Assembly (NCBI RefSeq): GCF_900496995.4
Contig: NC_044018.1
Coordinates: forward strand, 12,920,501 to 12,984,500
DNA: 64,000 nt
Direction of reading: 5' to 3'
Source: Aquila chrysaetos chrysaetos
Lineage: Eukaryota; Chordata; Aves; Accipitriformes; Accipitridae
Translations under genes and position numbers: made by a program
Notes under the pieces: generated by a model
Told to the model about the DNA's origin: nothing
Database searches by the model: none
What the model saw: the letters and a program-made list of their open reading frames with translations, nothing else
Part shown: positions 24,179 to 37,270 of the stretch, in pieces
How the letters are laid out: each line of letters opens with the position of its first letter
How positions within the stretch are numbered: position 1 is the first letter of the stretch

Positions 24179-24840
24179 CTCCGCCGCTCGTTCCCGCAGC
24201 GCCCCTCGCAGCAGCCCCCCGGCGGCGGCGGGGCGGGGACGGGGCTCTGCGGCCCCCGCGGCTTTCTCCGCCCGCAGGGCTCCCCTCGCCCCCCTGCCCT
24301 CGCGGCCGCCTTTGTGCCCGCTCCTTGGTGCGGGGTCACCCCGCCCGGGCCGGCCCGGGCCGCAGGCGGCGCGGCTTGCCCCTGCCCCTCGCACCGCCGC
24401 CGCGGGGGCGGCCTGGCGGCGGGGGCCGGGGGACGCGGCCAACTGTTGCCCGGGAGAGCGCCGGCCCCAGAGCGTTGGCGGCTCCTGTAGCGGCGGGCGC
24501 GGGGAGGGCTCGCTTCGCCTCGGCTCGGCTACCGGCTGCGTTTGGAAAGGCGTCGGCTGCGGTGCGAGCCCCCGCTGGGGGAGACGCTTCCCCCGGGCGC
24601 GGGCCCTCCGGGGTGGAAATCTGTGGGCTTTCGTTGCCGGCCGGTGGATGCCGGAGCCGCCGCAGCTGCGGGGGAGAGCAGCGGCGGTGCGGGGACCTGC
24701 CTCCGCCTGCACCCGGGCCCAGGGGAGCCGGGCTTAGCTCTACGGCTGGCCGAGGACACCGACCGGACAACCCGGCGTAGCGCCTTGCAGGAGTAAGTAC
24801 GCCTGTGCTGTGGCGGGGGGGGACAGGGGGATTAAGCTCC

Positions 24841-27800
24841 CAACTTCGGTTATCCCGAAAACTTTGTGTTCCGGCTGCTGGTTGGATGCAGGGTGCTGTG
24901 AACGCGGTGCTTCCAGAGGGATGCGCCTAGGCGTGAGATGAAAAACACGAGCTGTAATGCTGCGTTCACCTCGTCGTTTGAATCTCTGTCCACGCTGAGA
25001 TGCGTTACAGTGAACAGATACCACGCTTGCATCTGTTCTTCCTATTATTATTATTTCCCTAATTTAATTTCAAGACCGGTTAGCTTTAATTTTATTTATC
25101 TGGGTTTTGTTATGCTAAGGTCTTAGTAATACGTGACGCCACTGTGTAAAATTGAATGCTCCATAATTCACTGGCAACACAGCAAGACTCTTAACTTCAC
25201 ATGCTTTCAGTGGTGTTGCTAATAACTTGCCGAGGGTGGTGATGCGGCTTGGTTTCCAGCCTGTTCCTGGTAGTCTTTGACTGCCATACAGCTCATCTTT
25301 GCACCCTCTGCTTTTTTTTACCAGCTCCTAAAGGCAGTTTATATGTGTGTATGGGGAAAGGGTAAGTTAAGGGGGACAGGGATGTTTTTGCTTTGCTTCT
25401 CCTGTTCTCACCATCTGCAAGGTCAGAAAAAAAGAAAAACGACTTTGGCTGTGAACTCTTAGGTGGGGAGATCTGGAATGAAATGCTGTCGTGACATGAG
25501 GTTGCCTTGTGGGCAAAGAATTTCACATGCTCAGCACTGCTCTACAAAAATACCCCAACTCATATTACACAGGGAAGAACCAAGCTGATACTTCCCTTTT
25601 CTCTGTTATGCTAACTTGTATATTTCTATAACATGTAAGGAAGACTTAGACATCAGCAATGTACTTCATTATTTTTTTTTAAGGAATAAACTTTGTAATT
25701 TCTCGTGTTTGATTCTTCTTTCTCCTATAATACCCCTACCCCCCACCTCACCGGGCCCGAGTTAAAAACTAACGATAAAGCCCTACTACTCATGAATTTA
25801 GCTTTCCTAGGGTAGACTTAAAAAAAATGTTTTAATGAAATGAAATTACAGATTATGGGAATAGCATGAAGGGTTTGACTTAAATTCATAAAAAGCATGA
25901 AGTAGCAACTAAGAATAAAATTATTCAGTTTGAACCACTATAGTATAGTCTATCTGGTCTTTAAGGTTTCACTTAAATGTAAACTATGGCAAGTATAAGC
26001 GAGGCTCTCAGGGTTATTTAGATGGTTTCTAATCTTTTATTGGATCCTGCTCTACTTCTTCACTACCCTCCTGTGCTGTTTTTGCAGTGACACTTAGGTT
26101 TTTTTCCGTGAACTTCTGTTCTTTATTAAAAACAGAAAGTAAACAAACCACAAGTGATTAAAAAGACAATGTATGCCAGTAATTAGAATAAAAAATACTT
26201 GGTTAATTCACAAAGGAAAAATGATGATCGTCTCGCATACTACTGCATAGTTACTGTCAGCAGATGTCATTTCTCCATAATAGTGAGTCTATTAGTGAAT
26301 TTTACAGTGCTGGGAAGATAATTCTTTGTTAGTGTGCTTAGCTTGTCTTCATGACATCATTTTTTGACACTGTTTTGTCAGGCTGAAATATCTTGTCCTC
26401 AGCAGTATGGTAGTCTCACAAAGACATTGAGGATTTGCATGTGCAGTAAGTTGCAGATTTCCACATGTCGTGTGTTATACAAAATGAGAGCTTAAAATGT
26501 GTGTCAAAAATACTAGATGTTATTTAGATGACTAACAATTCCCATACTTTAACAGAAATCATATTTAATAGGTGTACAGATACTATAAATAAGACCTCTT
26601 TAATTGATCACATTTATATGTATTTCCAAATGCCCTTTTAATTAAAGTTTTCAGAGAAACTGTAAAAGAGTTTTGTAGAATCACTGGCATTCTTTAGCAC
26701 TAGGTGCCTAATGCATGCAGTAGCACATGAACTTGATCGTTCAGTTCATGTTTCATACAAAACAGAAAAATATTATCCTAGATCCAAAACCCGTATGCAA
26801 TCCAGACATCATTAGGTCTCCTATTAAATCCCTGGAGACAAACTGAGTATGTCAATGTGACCTATAACATCAGTGGACAGAAGAATATGCATGCTAATAA
26901 TATACGTTGATTTGAAGGAGCCAAAACCTCTTAGTGTTTCCTCCGTGCTGAATTCAGTATGTATTTGGATCTGTTTCAGTATTATCAATCATTCTTTTAG
27001 CAGTGCTTTCTACTCACGTTATCTAGGAATGCAAAACAGTAACGTTAAATCAGAGAAGACAGTTTGAGAGGCATGAATTAAAATATTTAATATATGGGGC
27101 AGCTTGAGAGTTGCAAAAAACACAGTCATAAATTTGAATTTTGTTGTTTAAATTAAAATTGTAATAGAAGCTGCTATGCACTCGTGTGAATGATGATGAG
27201 AGTGATGTGAATGATGTGAGATGTACAGGTCCTAATTCTTGTGAAGTACTGAATTTACCATTCTTCTACTTTCACAGAATTCCAATTCACTCTTGCAATT
27301 AAAATGAAAAACGTGTCTTATTTTCTGTCTTTATATACTGCTTGATACAAGTTCTTGATTTAAACTGGTAGCAGTAGTTGCTTCTGTAGGAAAAATAACA
27401 GTAATAGATGTAGGACAAATACTTTTTAAGACAGGTATGACCCAGTGCAGCACTGACATACAGGTGCTTGAAAGGTTTTTATTTAGTATTGTGGATTTTA
27501 AGTGTTTAGAAATAATCTCACAGTTGGTATCTTCATGTTGACATTAAGTTAAATATCAGTCAGTCTTACCTTAATTCAGGAATGGTTACTTTTGCATGCC
27601 AATGGCTGAAATATTCTTGTCTAATTTATGAACTTGTCAATAGACTACAAAACTAGTGCTCTGTGGGACTTCTTTGTGCATTTTATCCTTTTTTACCTGT
27701 CCGTGATAATACTTCTACAGGGCTGTTCGTAGTGGCAATGGACAGGTTGACTTTTAACATCATGGTTTGGATGACTGGCAGTGCAAAAGGTGAAACTAAT

Positions 27801-30800
27801 GTGTAAGTCCGAGGCTTATTTTTGAGTAAATCTGTGTAAGGAATTTGTGAAGTTTGTAAAATGTGAAAAGTTCATTTTGAAGGGTCCAGTAGCAGTGCAA
27901 CTTGTGGTGTTATGTGTGCCTGTCACAAGTGCTAGTCCAGTTTGGATAAAGTCTTAGGTTAATAAATGTGATCTATAAGCGTGTGTCCCTCAGACCTGTT
28001 GAAGAGCATCGATATGGCATGGGAGTTGTCATGTCTAGAATATGGCATGGAGCATACTGGGATCTTGAGTTTGGTCCCCTGTTTGTCTGTGATGAGCAGT
28101 GGATGACCGAGTCATATCTGGGCATTGGAGTTCGCACAATTTAATAACACTGTGGAGGTGGTTCGATGTTTTTAAGGGGATGTGTAGATGAACATTTTAG
28201 ATAAAAGCCATTCTGTACTCTCCTATAGCTCTCTGATGCACATAGGTTTAACTTAAAATTTAAATAGTTGTTAGAAGCTTTTTTTATATATAATTTATGG
28301 GATTTAGGGGGGCAATCCTTCTCCCTGTTGTATTACAGCCTGAATTCATAAATTATTTTAGTGGCCTATTTTACAATTAGATGCCTCAAAGCTAAGGTTG
28401 ATGTTCCTAAAACTCATGTCTGAAAGCACGTTTTTTACTGTGAGGAAAATCAGATGCACAGAGCTTCATTTCTGCGTCCATCCAGAGCTGTTACAGCGTG
28501 ACTGTTCTGGAGAGTGGCATCTCTCTCCTGCCTAACTGCCTTTGGCATCCTGAGATGGGAATGTTCCCTCAGGATTTGGAAAGCTTGTTTTGCTAAGAAA
28601 TAAGTAAGTGTAAGCTATTTACTCAAAGTTGAGGAAGAAGCATTTGCAATGATGTTTATCTCTCCCTCTTCTCCTTATATTTGATGGTGCGTTAGTTACA
28701 TCCCTTACTTATGAAGTATGAAGCTTGATTCTCTGTCCCCTTTTCAGCTTGAAGTAACTTGAGCTCACATCTCCCTCTTCCCAGGAGAGGGCAACAAGCA
28801 GCATGTCATAAGCTGTCCTTTATTTCACCTGCAACTGTGTCACTTTGAAAAAAAGAATTAATTAGGCCAGAGGGAGAGTGCCTCCTGCCCTGTCATTAAG
28901 GCATTCAGGTGAGGGAAATCTGGTTTCTATGGGTGTTTCATTCTTTCATTCGATAAATATTTTTCCATTTCATAGCTTGAGCGGGAATAGTCTAGGACAG
29001 ACTGTAGTCTGTGGGTTAGGGCACTACCCTGGCATGCAGAGATGTGGTTGTGAGCCAGCCTCTCAACCTGGAAAGAGCCTACCACCCACTTTTACTTCCT
29101 CTGTGGTTGCTTTCCTGATGCTTTTATATTGCTCAATGGTGCTTGGGGGCATGCTCTTACCTTCTCATCTGAAACTTCAAAATTGCATGACTCCTTTCCT
29201 CATCAGCTTGTGAAAGGGGTGACTTTGCATCTTGCTCCTGGGGAGGCCTGAAGGTTTTACAACCCTTTTTAATAACATAGGTACCTCTTGAGCTTCCAGG
29301 ACAGGTGACGTTTAAGGTACAGACTTCACAACTTTGCTTCCTGTTAGGTTAGATGGCTTCCTGCTTACTATCCCAGTTATCGTCATTTCCATTGTATACC
29401 CAAATTTATTGTAGCCATGCTCAAAATTCTCCCGTGAGTCCATTTTGTGCTTCTAGTCTCATATGGACTAGTAAATCTAAGAAAAGTATAGATTTTGGGG
29501 GGATGAAGGCCAGAATTTGGTAAGACTGAGGTTCCCTTCAGGAGAAAGCCCTAATTTGGGGGTTAGAACACAATTTGAGGCTGGTTGATTCAGTTGTCCA
29601 GCATAGGCATCTATCTCATCCTTGCTGAAATGGTTTACAACATCCACTGTGTCTGCGCTTGGCTAGCAGATGCAAGATGGCTGGAAGACCCATGTCCTGA
29701 TGGACTAGCGCCTACTGGAAAGGTAGGGTATTTTAAGGCAGCTCGGTACTATTTGCCTCTGCAACTGAACTGAGCCCGGTAGAGTCCTAAGACTGTTGCT
29801 ATCTAGGCTGAATGTGGTTAGACTGGGAAGCAGGAGGAAGGGGTTGTTTTGTTGTTTTTCAAAGACATTTCAAAGAAAACCTGCTTTCTGTTTTATTTTC
29901 TTTATTGCAAGTGTATTTGGTATCTAGCCTGATCATTATAATTTTTGTTTTGCAGCTGCCCCGGATTAAGTCTGGAAGGTTAGCTTGAGTTAATGGCTTT
30001 CTGGGAAGAGGGGGAGAAAGTTCATCTTCTGGTTTCTCTCATGCATATTAATAGAGATGCGGAGCTGTGGGGCAAAACTTCATTACTGTTGGTTGTTAGC
30101 TGGTATGGAAAAGCTGAGTGATGGTGCCACTTACAGAGCTGAATTGGTTTTGGAGAAGGAAAATTCTCTCTGGTAACTGGTCCATATGATCCTATCTCCA
30201 GTAAATTGATTCCAGAATTGTGTTTAAATAGCCTCCGTGAGAGATGTGCAGTGGTATTTATTTGGCACAGATGATTTGCTGGTCGCAATTTTTTGGAAGG
30301 GGCTCATTTAATGCTGTGGAAATTGAGGGAGGGAGGCAATGGTGAGGGGAAAATTTTGTAATATGCCTCAGAGTTGTTAAAAACTTTAGATATTTTTAGA
30401 TCTTAGAAATAGATGTTTAGATTTTGGAAGGCTAGATTGTTAAATTTGTTATATTTTATTTCCAGGAACAGTCTAATTTTGTCTCAGTTATACTTTCTGC
30501 CACCCACATATACACAGTCTGACTCCTTGTACTCTATTGCTTTGTAATTGCGCAGTGTTTTGCTTCAAGGATCATCTGTAGACTGTTGGTGACTCCTTCA
30601 GATAAAGATTTCGTGACAGACATTGGCATCTTTAGAAGCTTCTGGAAATAAGTTTGTAATCATCTCCCTAATAATTGATGGTGGCAGAGGAAATGGGAAC
30701 TGATATTGTGTAACTGTTTTTCCTATGTTTTTATTATTAAAGCATAAATGCCCTGTAGGACTGGAACACTTCCCTCACCCTCTCAACAAGGCTGTGCTGC

Positions 30801-33800
30801 AGCAGAGCTCTGTAATACCAATTACTGCGGGGATGGTTTGCTGTTCCAAATGAGATCATGATGGGGATGCTGGAAAACGAGTCTCTCTCAAAATGTGTTT
30901 CATGCTCTGAATACTCAAGAGGTTTTGTTAGAGTGAGATACTTAGGTCTACGGGGTTTATGTTTTTAATTAGAGAAGGTGTTAAAAAATCCACTTGCTAT
31001 TTTGTATCAACATCTCTTGTATTTAAGAGGAAAACAGAAAATATTTCCTGATCTCGAAGTATTCTGGGAATGTGTTGCCTGTAGAACTGATTCGTATTTC
31101 TGCAACTAGATAATCTTACTACTTTTATTTATGTTATTTTTTTTCCTGAAAGACAGGGAGAGAGCACACATATTGGAGGCCTTAGAAGTATACATAATCT
31201 GCTTGTCCATTTTTATACTGTGAGACAAAAAAATGATTGGGGTCTGACTACTTACGCCTTTGTTTTACTGAGGTTTTGATTCATTATGGCACAGACAGTA
31301 TCATGTTGTCCTTTACTGAACTAAAAGTAAATCCGCCAAAAAAAATCCCCTTTTGTTCTGCTGCTGAGGAACACTGTGGGCTGCCAAATCCTGGCAGTCT
31401 GAGTCACCACAATCGTAATAAAGTGTTTGTACTTTTGCGGTTGCTGTTATTCAGTGTCTTCTAATTTATTCATAAGGCAAAGGGACACCTACAAGTTAAG
31501 ATACTACTTTTTAAAGAAATATTCCATGTTTATACTGAAGTAACATTTGTCAAAAGAGAATTAAATATGCACTGGTAACACTTCAAAGCTTCCAAGGAGC
31601 AAATGGTAGTCTTTAACAGTAAGAAATATATATATACACACATACATTTAACAAATTCCATTTTCTGTGTAAGAGCAATGTTAGACTTCAAAAAATTATG
31701 AGATTATTTTAAACTCCTTAGTGAACTCTGCTGTTTTTAGCCATGTGATCTGACGTGATAATGATCTGATAACCAGGGAAACTGTTTCCTTCCTTAAAAA
31801 AAAAAAAAAAAAGTTTTAAGGACAGAGACTCTGACCCTGGAAATGCTTATCTGTATTTTAACTTTGATGCGTGGGCTGTGACCCAGCAAGCATAACTCAT
31901 GTAATTGAATTCAGTTGTTTTCAGGATCAGTCCCAAAGCAAGCTGTCGAATATTAAGTTGCAATACTCAAATAAAACTCAGAATGACTGCACATAAACAG
32001 CTGAGGGAAAGCAAGGTGGTTCTGAATCAATGATGGGTACCTGTAAGGCTGACAAATACGTTCCCTGACTGCATGGAAGATGTCTGCTGGTGTCCTGTGG
32101 GTGGCTGTGTGTACACTGTGGTGGTCTGGTTGATGCGCCCTGTTGCCTGTGCAGGAGATGGGAGTTCTTAGAAACTGCTGATCCCATCACCCGTGCATGG
32201 AGAGGAGATGTGTTTCCTTATAATTTCTCGTTTCTTTAGCTATTTATGGGTGGGAGTCCTCATGATTTAGGCTTTTAACTCTAATATCAGTTATTGAGGC
32301 AGAAACAATGATTTCTTTCTTTCTCTTGATAAAAGAACAACAAGGCTTTTATTCCTTTTTTGCCTGATACATAACGAATTCTGTATGTCATTTACCTTTC
32401 CCTAGTGTTGAGCTAATGAAATTTCCATAGTTCTCAAAAAAAGCCAAATTTGGTAAGTCAGATCATTAGTAACTTTCCCTGACTCCATCTTGTAGAGCTG
32501 CTGAAGAAAAGGAAGGTGAACTGAGCTGGGCATGGGTGGTGGGCTCTGGGGTGGTGTGGGACACGTGCGGAAATTCATGCGGCAAAGTACTATAATTTTA
32601 ATTGCTGCTTTGCGTCATACTATCACTACAGCTGCTTCCCAAAGAAGAAGTTCGCATGCTATTGACAGGACATTCACACAAAGAAAGGAGATGGTAGATA
32701 AGCAAATGCAAATATATTACATGCCCTCTATCCTTTCGTTTTTAATACATTCTCTAGTGACAAGTTCAGCGTGAAACACTTGGTGACATGTAGTTATATA
32801 TGCACTAAGTAAATGGCAGTTGATTCATGGTATCCCTCTCTCAGGGTATATATTCTTAATGCACTGAGGTAGGGACGAGTGAGTAGTAGTACAGCTCTGA
32901 GCTTCTTGATTCATGTGGCAATGCAGTCCCGCTCGGGGTGCTGACTTCCTTTCTCCTTTTTTTTTGCCCATAAAAGGAGAAAAGTGCTGCCATATGACTC
33001 GCTTTAGAGAGAATCACAAGATGAGGATCGGGGGGAGGTTATTCAGGTAGGTTTGTTTCTTGTACGTGGTACAAGACATTCTGCTTTCTGTGTTTAATGT
33101 GGTATTAAGAGCAGAGTATGTGGTAGTATTCCCTTCAACTGACATTGAAGTAAAACATTTCATTCTTCTAATAACTTTTTTTTTTTTCTATATGGATGAG
33201 AGATTCTGAAGGGAAGTTGGATGTAAATGAGCTTGGAAAGAAGATAAAAATCCCAGTTCTCAGGGATTAGGCTGTCCTCCAAACCTGCAGACAGTTTCCT
33301 GCTGGTGGTCAAAGAATAACTGTGGGTGGTATTTTCCCATCTTGTGCCAGTGGCTGTAGGTAGGCATGCCTAAGTATATTGCTTAATTTTTCACCGTTAA
33401 AAAGTTTCATGTACAGTTTTCCAGAAAACAGACTATTCAGGTGATTCTCTGAAGACTTGCCCAGAAATCAAATCTGGACATCTCAGTGCCTTTCCGTGAC
33501 TGGAGAAGTCCTTGAGGCCACTTGCTCTGCAGTCTTACAGTGACTTTCAGTGTACAGTAAAGCAAGAATTGCCTGACTTCCTTTGACATATTCTGACAAA
33601 AAGCATAGCCCTCCCACTGATGAGGATCACATTTTCTCCATAGAGTGAAGGCAATTAACAGCTCTAAATAAGATCCAACCAGGTTCTGCGGTGGGTTACT
33701 AGGTGGTGTTTGATGGGCTCCTGGTTTGGCATCAGAGTGTGCAGCCAGCACCAGGATGGTCTCGAACTGTCAGCTTCAACTGTGCTGCCTGCTGATGTCC

Positions 33801-34714
33801 TGTATATGCATTCAAAGCTGTCTCCGCGTCAATGATTCACGGGATTGATCGGCTTGGGTTTCGTCAGCCTTGTACATTCCCTTTACTTACTGATGCTGTG
33901 AAACGATTTGACATGGGGGCATGTAAATCAGCTGTCTCTCTTCTTGCTCAGTCTAACACAAGACTTTTTAGAAATTACAGCAGAATGGATCTACCTGTGG
34001 AAACCAGACTTTTTTCTTTGGCAACTGTGAAAAGTGGAGAACTTAGACCCAAGCATTTACTTTCTTATGAAATTAAGCATTTTGTCAAGGAGTCCAAAGG
34101 GAGCTGGAGAAAATGAAGATCTCAGTAATGAGCAGTCATTTCCTAGCATCATCCTTTTCTGGTGTCACCATAGGTATCCCGGGAACAGAGCAAAAGGACC
34201 ATACTAATTCTGGATCTAAAGTCACTTTTTCTTTCAAGCTGGTTTATTAATTATTTTTTTTCCACATCAGAACTAGGATGTAGGCCAAGATCTGTGAGAA
34301 ACAGATGTCTGTCGCATGCCAGCAGTGTTACCATCGCTGGGATTTAATAAATTTGTTACTTCACTTATGTGGGAGGGGTTTTGGTGTGTTGTAGGTTTTT
34401 GGTTGTTTTTCTTGGAAGATCTGATAGTGAGTTTTCTTGTTAATTGGAGTGATGGTCTTTAGTCGAGTGTTGATGTCACTGTTGGGTGGATTTGTCATCT
34501 TTTCATCTTTTTGAAAGACAGAAATTGTACCTGTAGTTCAAGGCACTATGATTAAAGTATTCCCACATAAACTGGGGTGTGGGAGTTCATCATCTGGGAC
34601 TATTAGGCTGGAACAGATGGTTATTAGGTGGACTCACTGGACTGGATTGGCAGCCAGTACTCCAACAGTTATAAATGGTTTGTCGACGTTTTACAGAAGA
34701 ATATGCAATTTTGT
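24841..34714 (+). other. CYRIA: First intron, left part; nothing coding seen
   Basis: AT-rich sequence with only short frames, all without recognised domains. A stretch at 29008-29065 has a faint resemblance to a tRNA-derived SINE head. An A run lies at 31796-31812. I see no splice-flanked coding exon or RNA gene. Confidence 0.5.
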
Positions 34715-34720
34715 CAATAC
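34715..34720. repeat. Left target-site duplication of the minus-strand LTR
   Basis: CAATAC here is repeated exactly at 35800-35805, directly outside the TG and CA ends of the LTR. A six-base duplication is typical of class II (ERVK-like, alpha/betaretroviral) integrases. Confidence 0.88.
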
Positions 34721-35799
34721 TGTGGTGTGTTGACCCTGGCTGGACACCAGGTGCCCACCAAAGCTGCTCTATCACTCCCCTCCTCAACTGGACACGGGAG
34801 AGAAAATATAATGAAAGACTTGTGGGTCGAGATAAGGACAGGGAGAGATCACTCGACAATTACTGTCACGGGCAAAACAGGCTTGACTTGGGGAAATTAA
34901 TTTAATTTATTGCCAATGAAATCAGATTAGGATAATGAGAAATAAAACCGAAATCTTAAAAGACCTTCCCCTCTCTCTTCATGGGCTTAACTCCACCCCT
35001 GATTTCTCCACGTCCTCCCCTTGAGCAGCGCAGAGGGACGGGGAATGGGGGTTGTGGTCAGTTCATCACACGTTGTCTCTGCCGCTCCTTCCTCCTCACA
35101 CCTCTTCCCCTGCTCCAGGGTGGGGTCCCTCACACACCACACAGTTCTTCACGAACTGCTCCAGCGTGGGTCCCTTCCACAGGCTGCAGTCCATCAGGCA
35201 CAGACTGCTCCAGCGTGGGTCCCCCGCGGGGTCACAAGTCCTGCCAGCAAACCTGCTCCAGCGTGGGCTCCTCTCTCCACGGGGCCACAGGTCCTGCCAG
35301 GAGCCTGCTCCAGCGCGGGCTTCCCACGGGGTCACAGCCTCCTTCGGGCATCCCCCTCCTCCGGCGTGGGGTCCTCCCCGGGCTGCAGGTGGAGATCTGC
35401 TCCCCCGTGGACCTCCCTGGGCTGCAGGGGGACAGCCTGCCTCACCATGGTCTTCATCACGGGCTGCAGGGGAATCTCTGCTCCGGCGCCTGGAGCACCT
35501 CCTCCCCTCCTTCTGCACTGACCTGGGGTCTGCAGGGCTGGTTCTCTCTCATGTTCTCACTTCTCTCTCCGGCTGCAATTGCAGTTGCTGTTGAGAAGTT
35601 TTTTCCCCCTTCTTAAACCTGTTCTCCCAGCGGCACTGCCACCGCTGCTGATGGGCTCGGCCTTGGCCAGCGGCGGGTCCGTTTTGGAGCCGGCTGGCAT
35701 TGGCTCCGTAGGACAAGGAGGGAACTTCTAGCAGCTTCTCACAGAAGCCACCCCTGTAGTCTCCCTGCTACCAGAACCTGGCCACGCAAGCCCAACTCA
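34721..35799 (-). mobile_element. Solo LTR of an avian endogenous retrovirus, antisense in intron 1
   Basis: A complete LTR of 1079 bases that reads TGTGGTGTGTTGACC at its left edge and ends CCCAACTCA, bounded by an exact six-base target duplication. In its own (minus) orientation it begins TGAGTTGGGCTTGCGTGG and has a short AT-rich TTTAAGAAGG stretch near 35606-35615 that could be the TATA region. From about 35160 to 35500 it holds roughly eight decayed tandem units of 40-50 bases, each with a CAGCGTGGG-like start and a CTGCAG-like core. No internal viral genes are present, so it is a solo LTR. It lies in antisense orientation to the host gene, the usual tolerated arrangement. The clean ends suggest it is younger than the copy at 10.3 kb. 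Confidence 0.93.
35160..35500 (-). repeat. Tandem 40-50 base units inside the LTR
   Basis: About eight imperfect copies can be followed by the recurring CAGCGTGGG / CGGCGTGGG start and a CTGC-TC ending, for example at about 35162, 35210, 35258, 35310 and 35357. A comparable but differently sized array lies in the + strand LTR at about 10500-10840. Copy-number change in this array would explain much of the 940 versus 1079 base length difference between the two LTRs. Confidence 0.75.
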
Positions 35800-37215
35800 C
35801 AATACCATTCATTACATTTTTAAGAATACTCCAAGGTAAGCAGAGCTGGGAATGAAGCAGCACGTAGTGAGATGATCTGTAGGTAAGCGGTTGTGAAAGT
35901 GGTGTATGTTTTTGTACTGTCAGTGTAATTTTTCAGCATCCTGTGGTACTGCATAATCACTTAGATCTATACAAAGTTTTAAACACAGTGATTCTTGCTA
36001 AGTATAATATTTACATCCACATTTGCACCATGGTAGTTGTGTTTTCCTTTGGAAAATTTTTATATGCCTCTGTTGCATTTACAAAGACTTCTTGCTTGTG
36101 TTTCTTTTTGTGCAAAATAAGAGTAAATGTTTTTGATTCAGGTTTGCATGAATTTTTTAAAAGTAAATAAGTTGGGATTTCCGACTTAGAAGAAAGAAAC
36201 AAATTTGTGAAGACATATATAAGTATGTGAATTATTGAAAAAAACCACAGATTTGTTCCTGAAATGCTAATCTTGTAAAGTGAATTTCTTCCTTGCCCGC
36301 TACCCCGATGTGGGTAGAGTTTGGAGAAGCAGTCTCAGCTGCTGTGCACTGGGATGCCATCAGTAGAGCTATGCCTGCTTTATATCAGCTGACAGTCAGG
36401 ACCAATGTTCTACTGGCAGCAGTCCAGGCTTGCTGAAATGAAGAAGTCAGATGCTCATCTTCAGTCTGTCTGAACACATTAAAAAACTCCAAAACCTAGA
36501 GAGTGCAAATTTTCATGTGTGCTGCATATAATACATGTGGAAATAAAAAGGCTCAACTGTTATAAGTTTATTTGGTTCTGTTCTCGTGGTTTGAAGGCAA
36601 CTATCACCTAGGTGAAGATGTGATATTAAAGGCAGAAGCTATAATGCCTGGAAAAGGTGACCTGTTAATTCTGAAACGCATTGGCTACGTATGGAATTTA
36701 CTTCTAAAAATGATGTTCTCCAGAAGCAACTGGGTACTATAATTGTGATGCATTTTCATAGTAGGAACTAAATAAGGAATGGATATGGCATGCGACTGTA
36801 CTGTTACATTTTTAGTACTGTTCGTGACACAGTTTTGTCCTGTGCCACCTAACGATTTCCCAGATAATGCCCAAGCATAGTTCTGGGGTTAGGAGAGACG
36901 ATGGATTGTTTCCAAAAGGCTCTTTGGATCTGGCCACGCTGTTTTGGAGGGATAGGATTTTAGTTGTACAGCCACGAGCTGTACCATGCTCACTGGTTCC
37001 AAGCCCAGAGTGTGGGTATGTGCCCTGATCTGGTTTATTTTCTGACATATATGTGGCCACAGATTCTGCTTTCCAGGAAGCTGGGATTCAGCAGCTTCTT
37101 TGGTAAGGCAATGGCAGGATTATCTTTCTCTGTGTGCTTAGAAGGGTAAGAGAAAAAATTCTGTCAAACCTGAAAGTGAGAAGCTGTGTCTGGAAAGCTG
37201 GAAAAATAATCCAGA

Positions 37216-37270
37216 GCAACTTAAAATCATAGAATAATTGAGTTTCGTATTGTTATAAGAAAAGCCCTAG
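37216..37270 (-). mobile_element. Possible very short CR1 3' scrap
   Basis: The sequence AATCATAGAATAATTGAG followed by a G/A-rich stretch resembles the inverted 3' terminus of CR1, where ATCATAGAATC leads into a 'ttggaaaagacc' block. Only about 50 bases can be compared, so chance is not excluded. Confidence 0.35.

Larger units (their letters stand above)
24087..24792 (+). other. CYRIA: Possible exon 1 extension ending at a strong donor
   Basis: GTAAGT at 24793-24798, preceded by CAGGA, is a near-consensus 5' splice site at the edge of the CpG island. Transcripts could use it instead of the donor at 24087, or a later start could use it for an alternative first exon. No protein in this stretch is convincing. 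It is equally possible that only one of the two donors is used. Confidence 0.4.
23540..24840 (+). promoter_or_regulatory. CYRIA: CpG-island promoter of the CYRI gene
   Basis: About 1.3 kb of very high G+C with dense CpG, the only such island of this size in the window. It has no obvious TATA box, as is typical for dispersed housekeeping-type initiation. Strong donor-like sites lie within it at 24087 (GAG then GTGAGC) and at its right edge at 24793 (GTAAGT), which fits transcription to the right. Frames of several hundred codons occur on both strands, but they are Pro/Ala/Arg/Gly-rich and overlap one another, so they are side effects of missing AT-rich stop codons. Assignment to the CYRI gene is by position: it is the nearest strong promoter upstream of the coding exons on the same strand. 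Confidence 0.75.

Noticed and set aside
23736..24737. 333-codon + strand frame, with a 312-codon frame on the opposite strand
   Set aside because: Both lie wholly in the CpG island, overlap each other and consist almost only of Ala, Pro, Arg and Gly. Long frames are expected where stop codons, which are AT-rich, are scarce. No domain is recognisable.
34981..35616. 211-codon frame and several overlapping frames near 35 kb
   Set aside because: They are inside the solo LTR and read through its tandem units in several frames and on both strands. LTRs of this type do not encode proteins.
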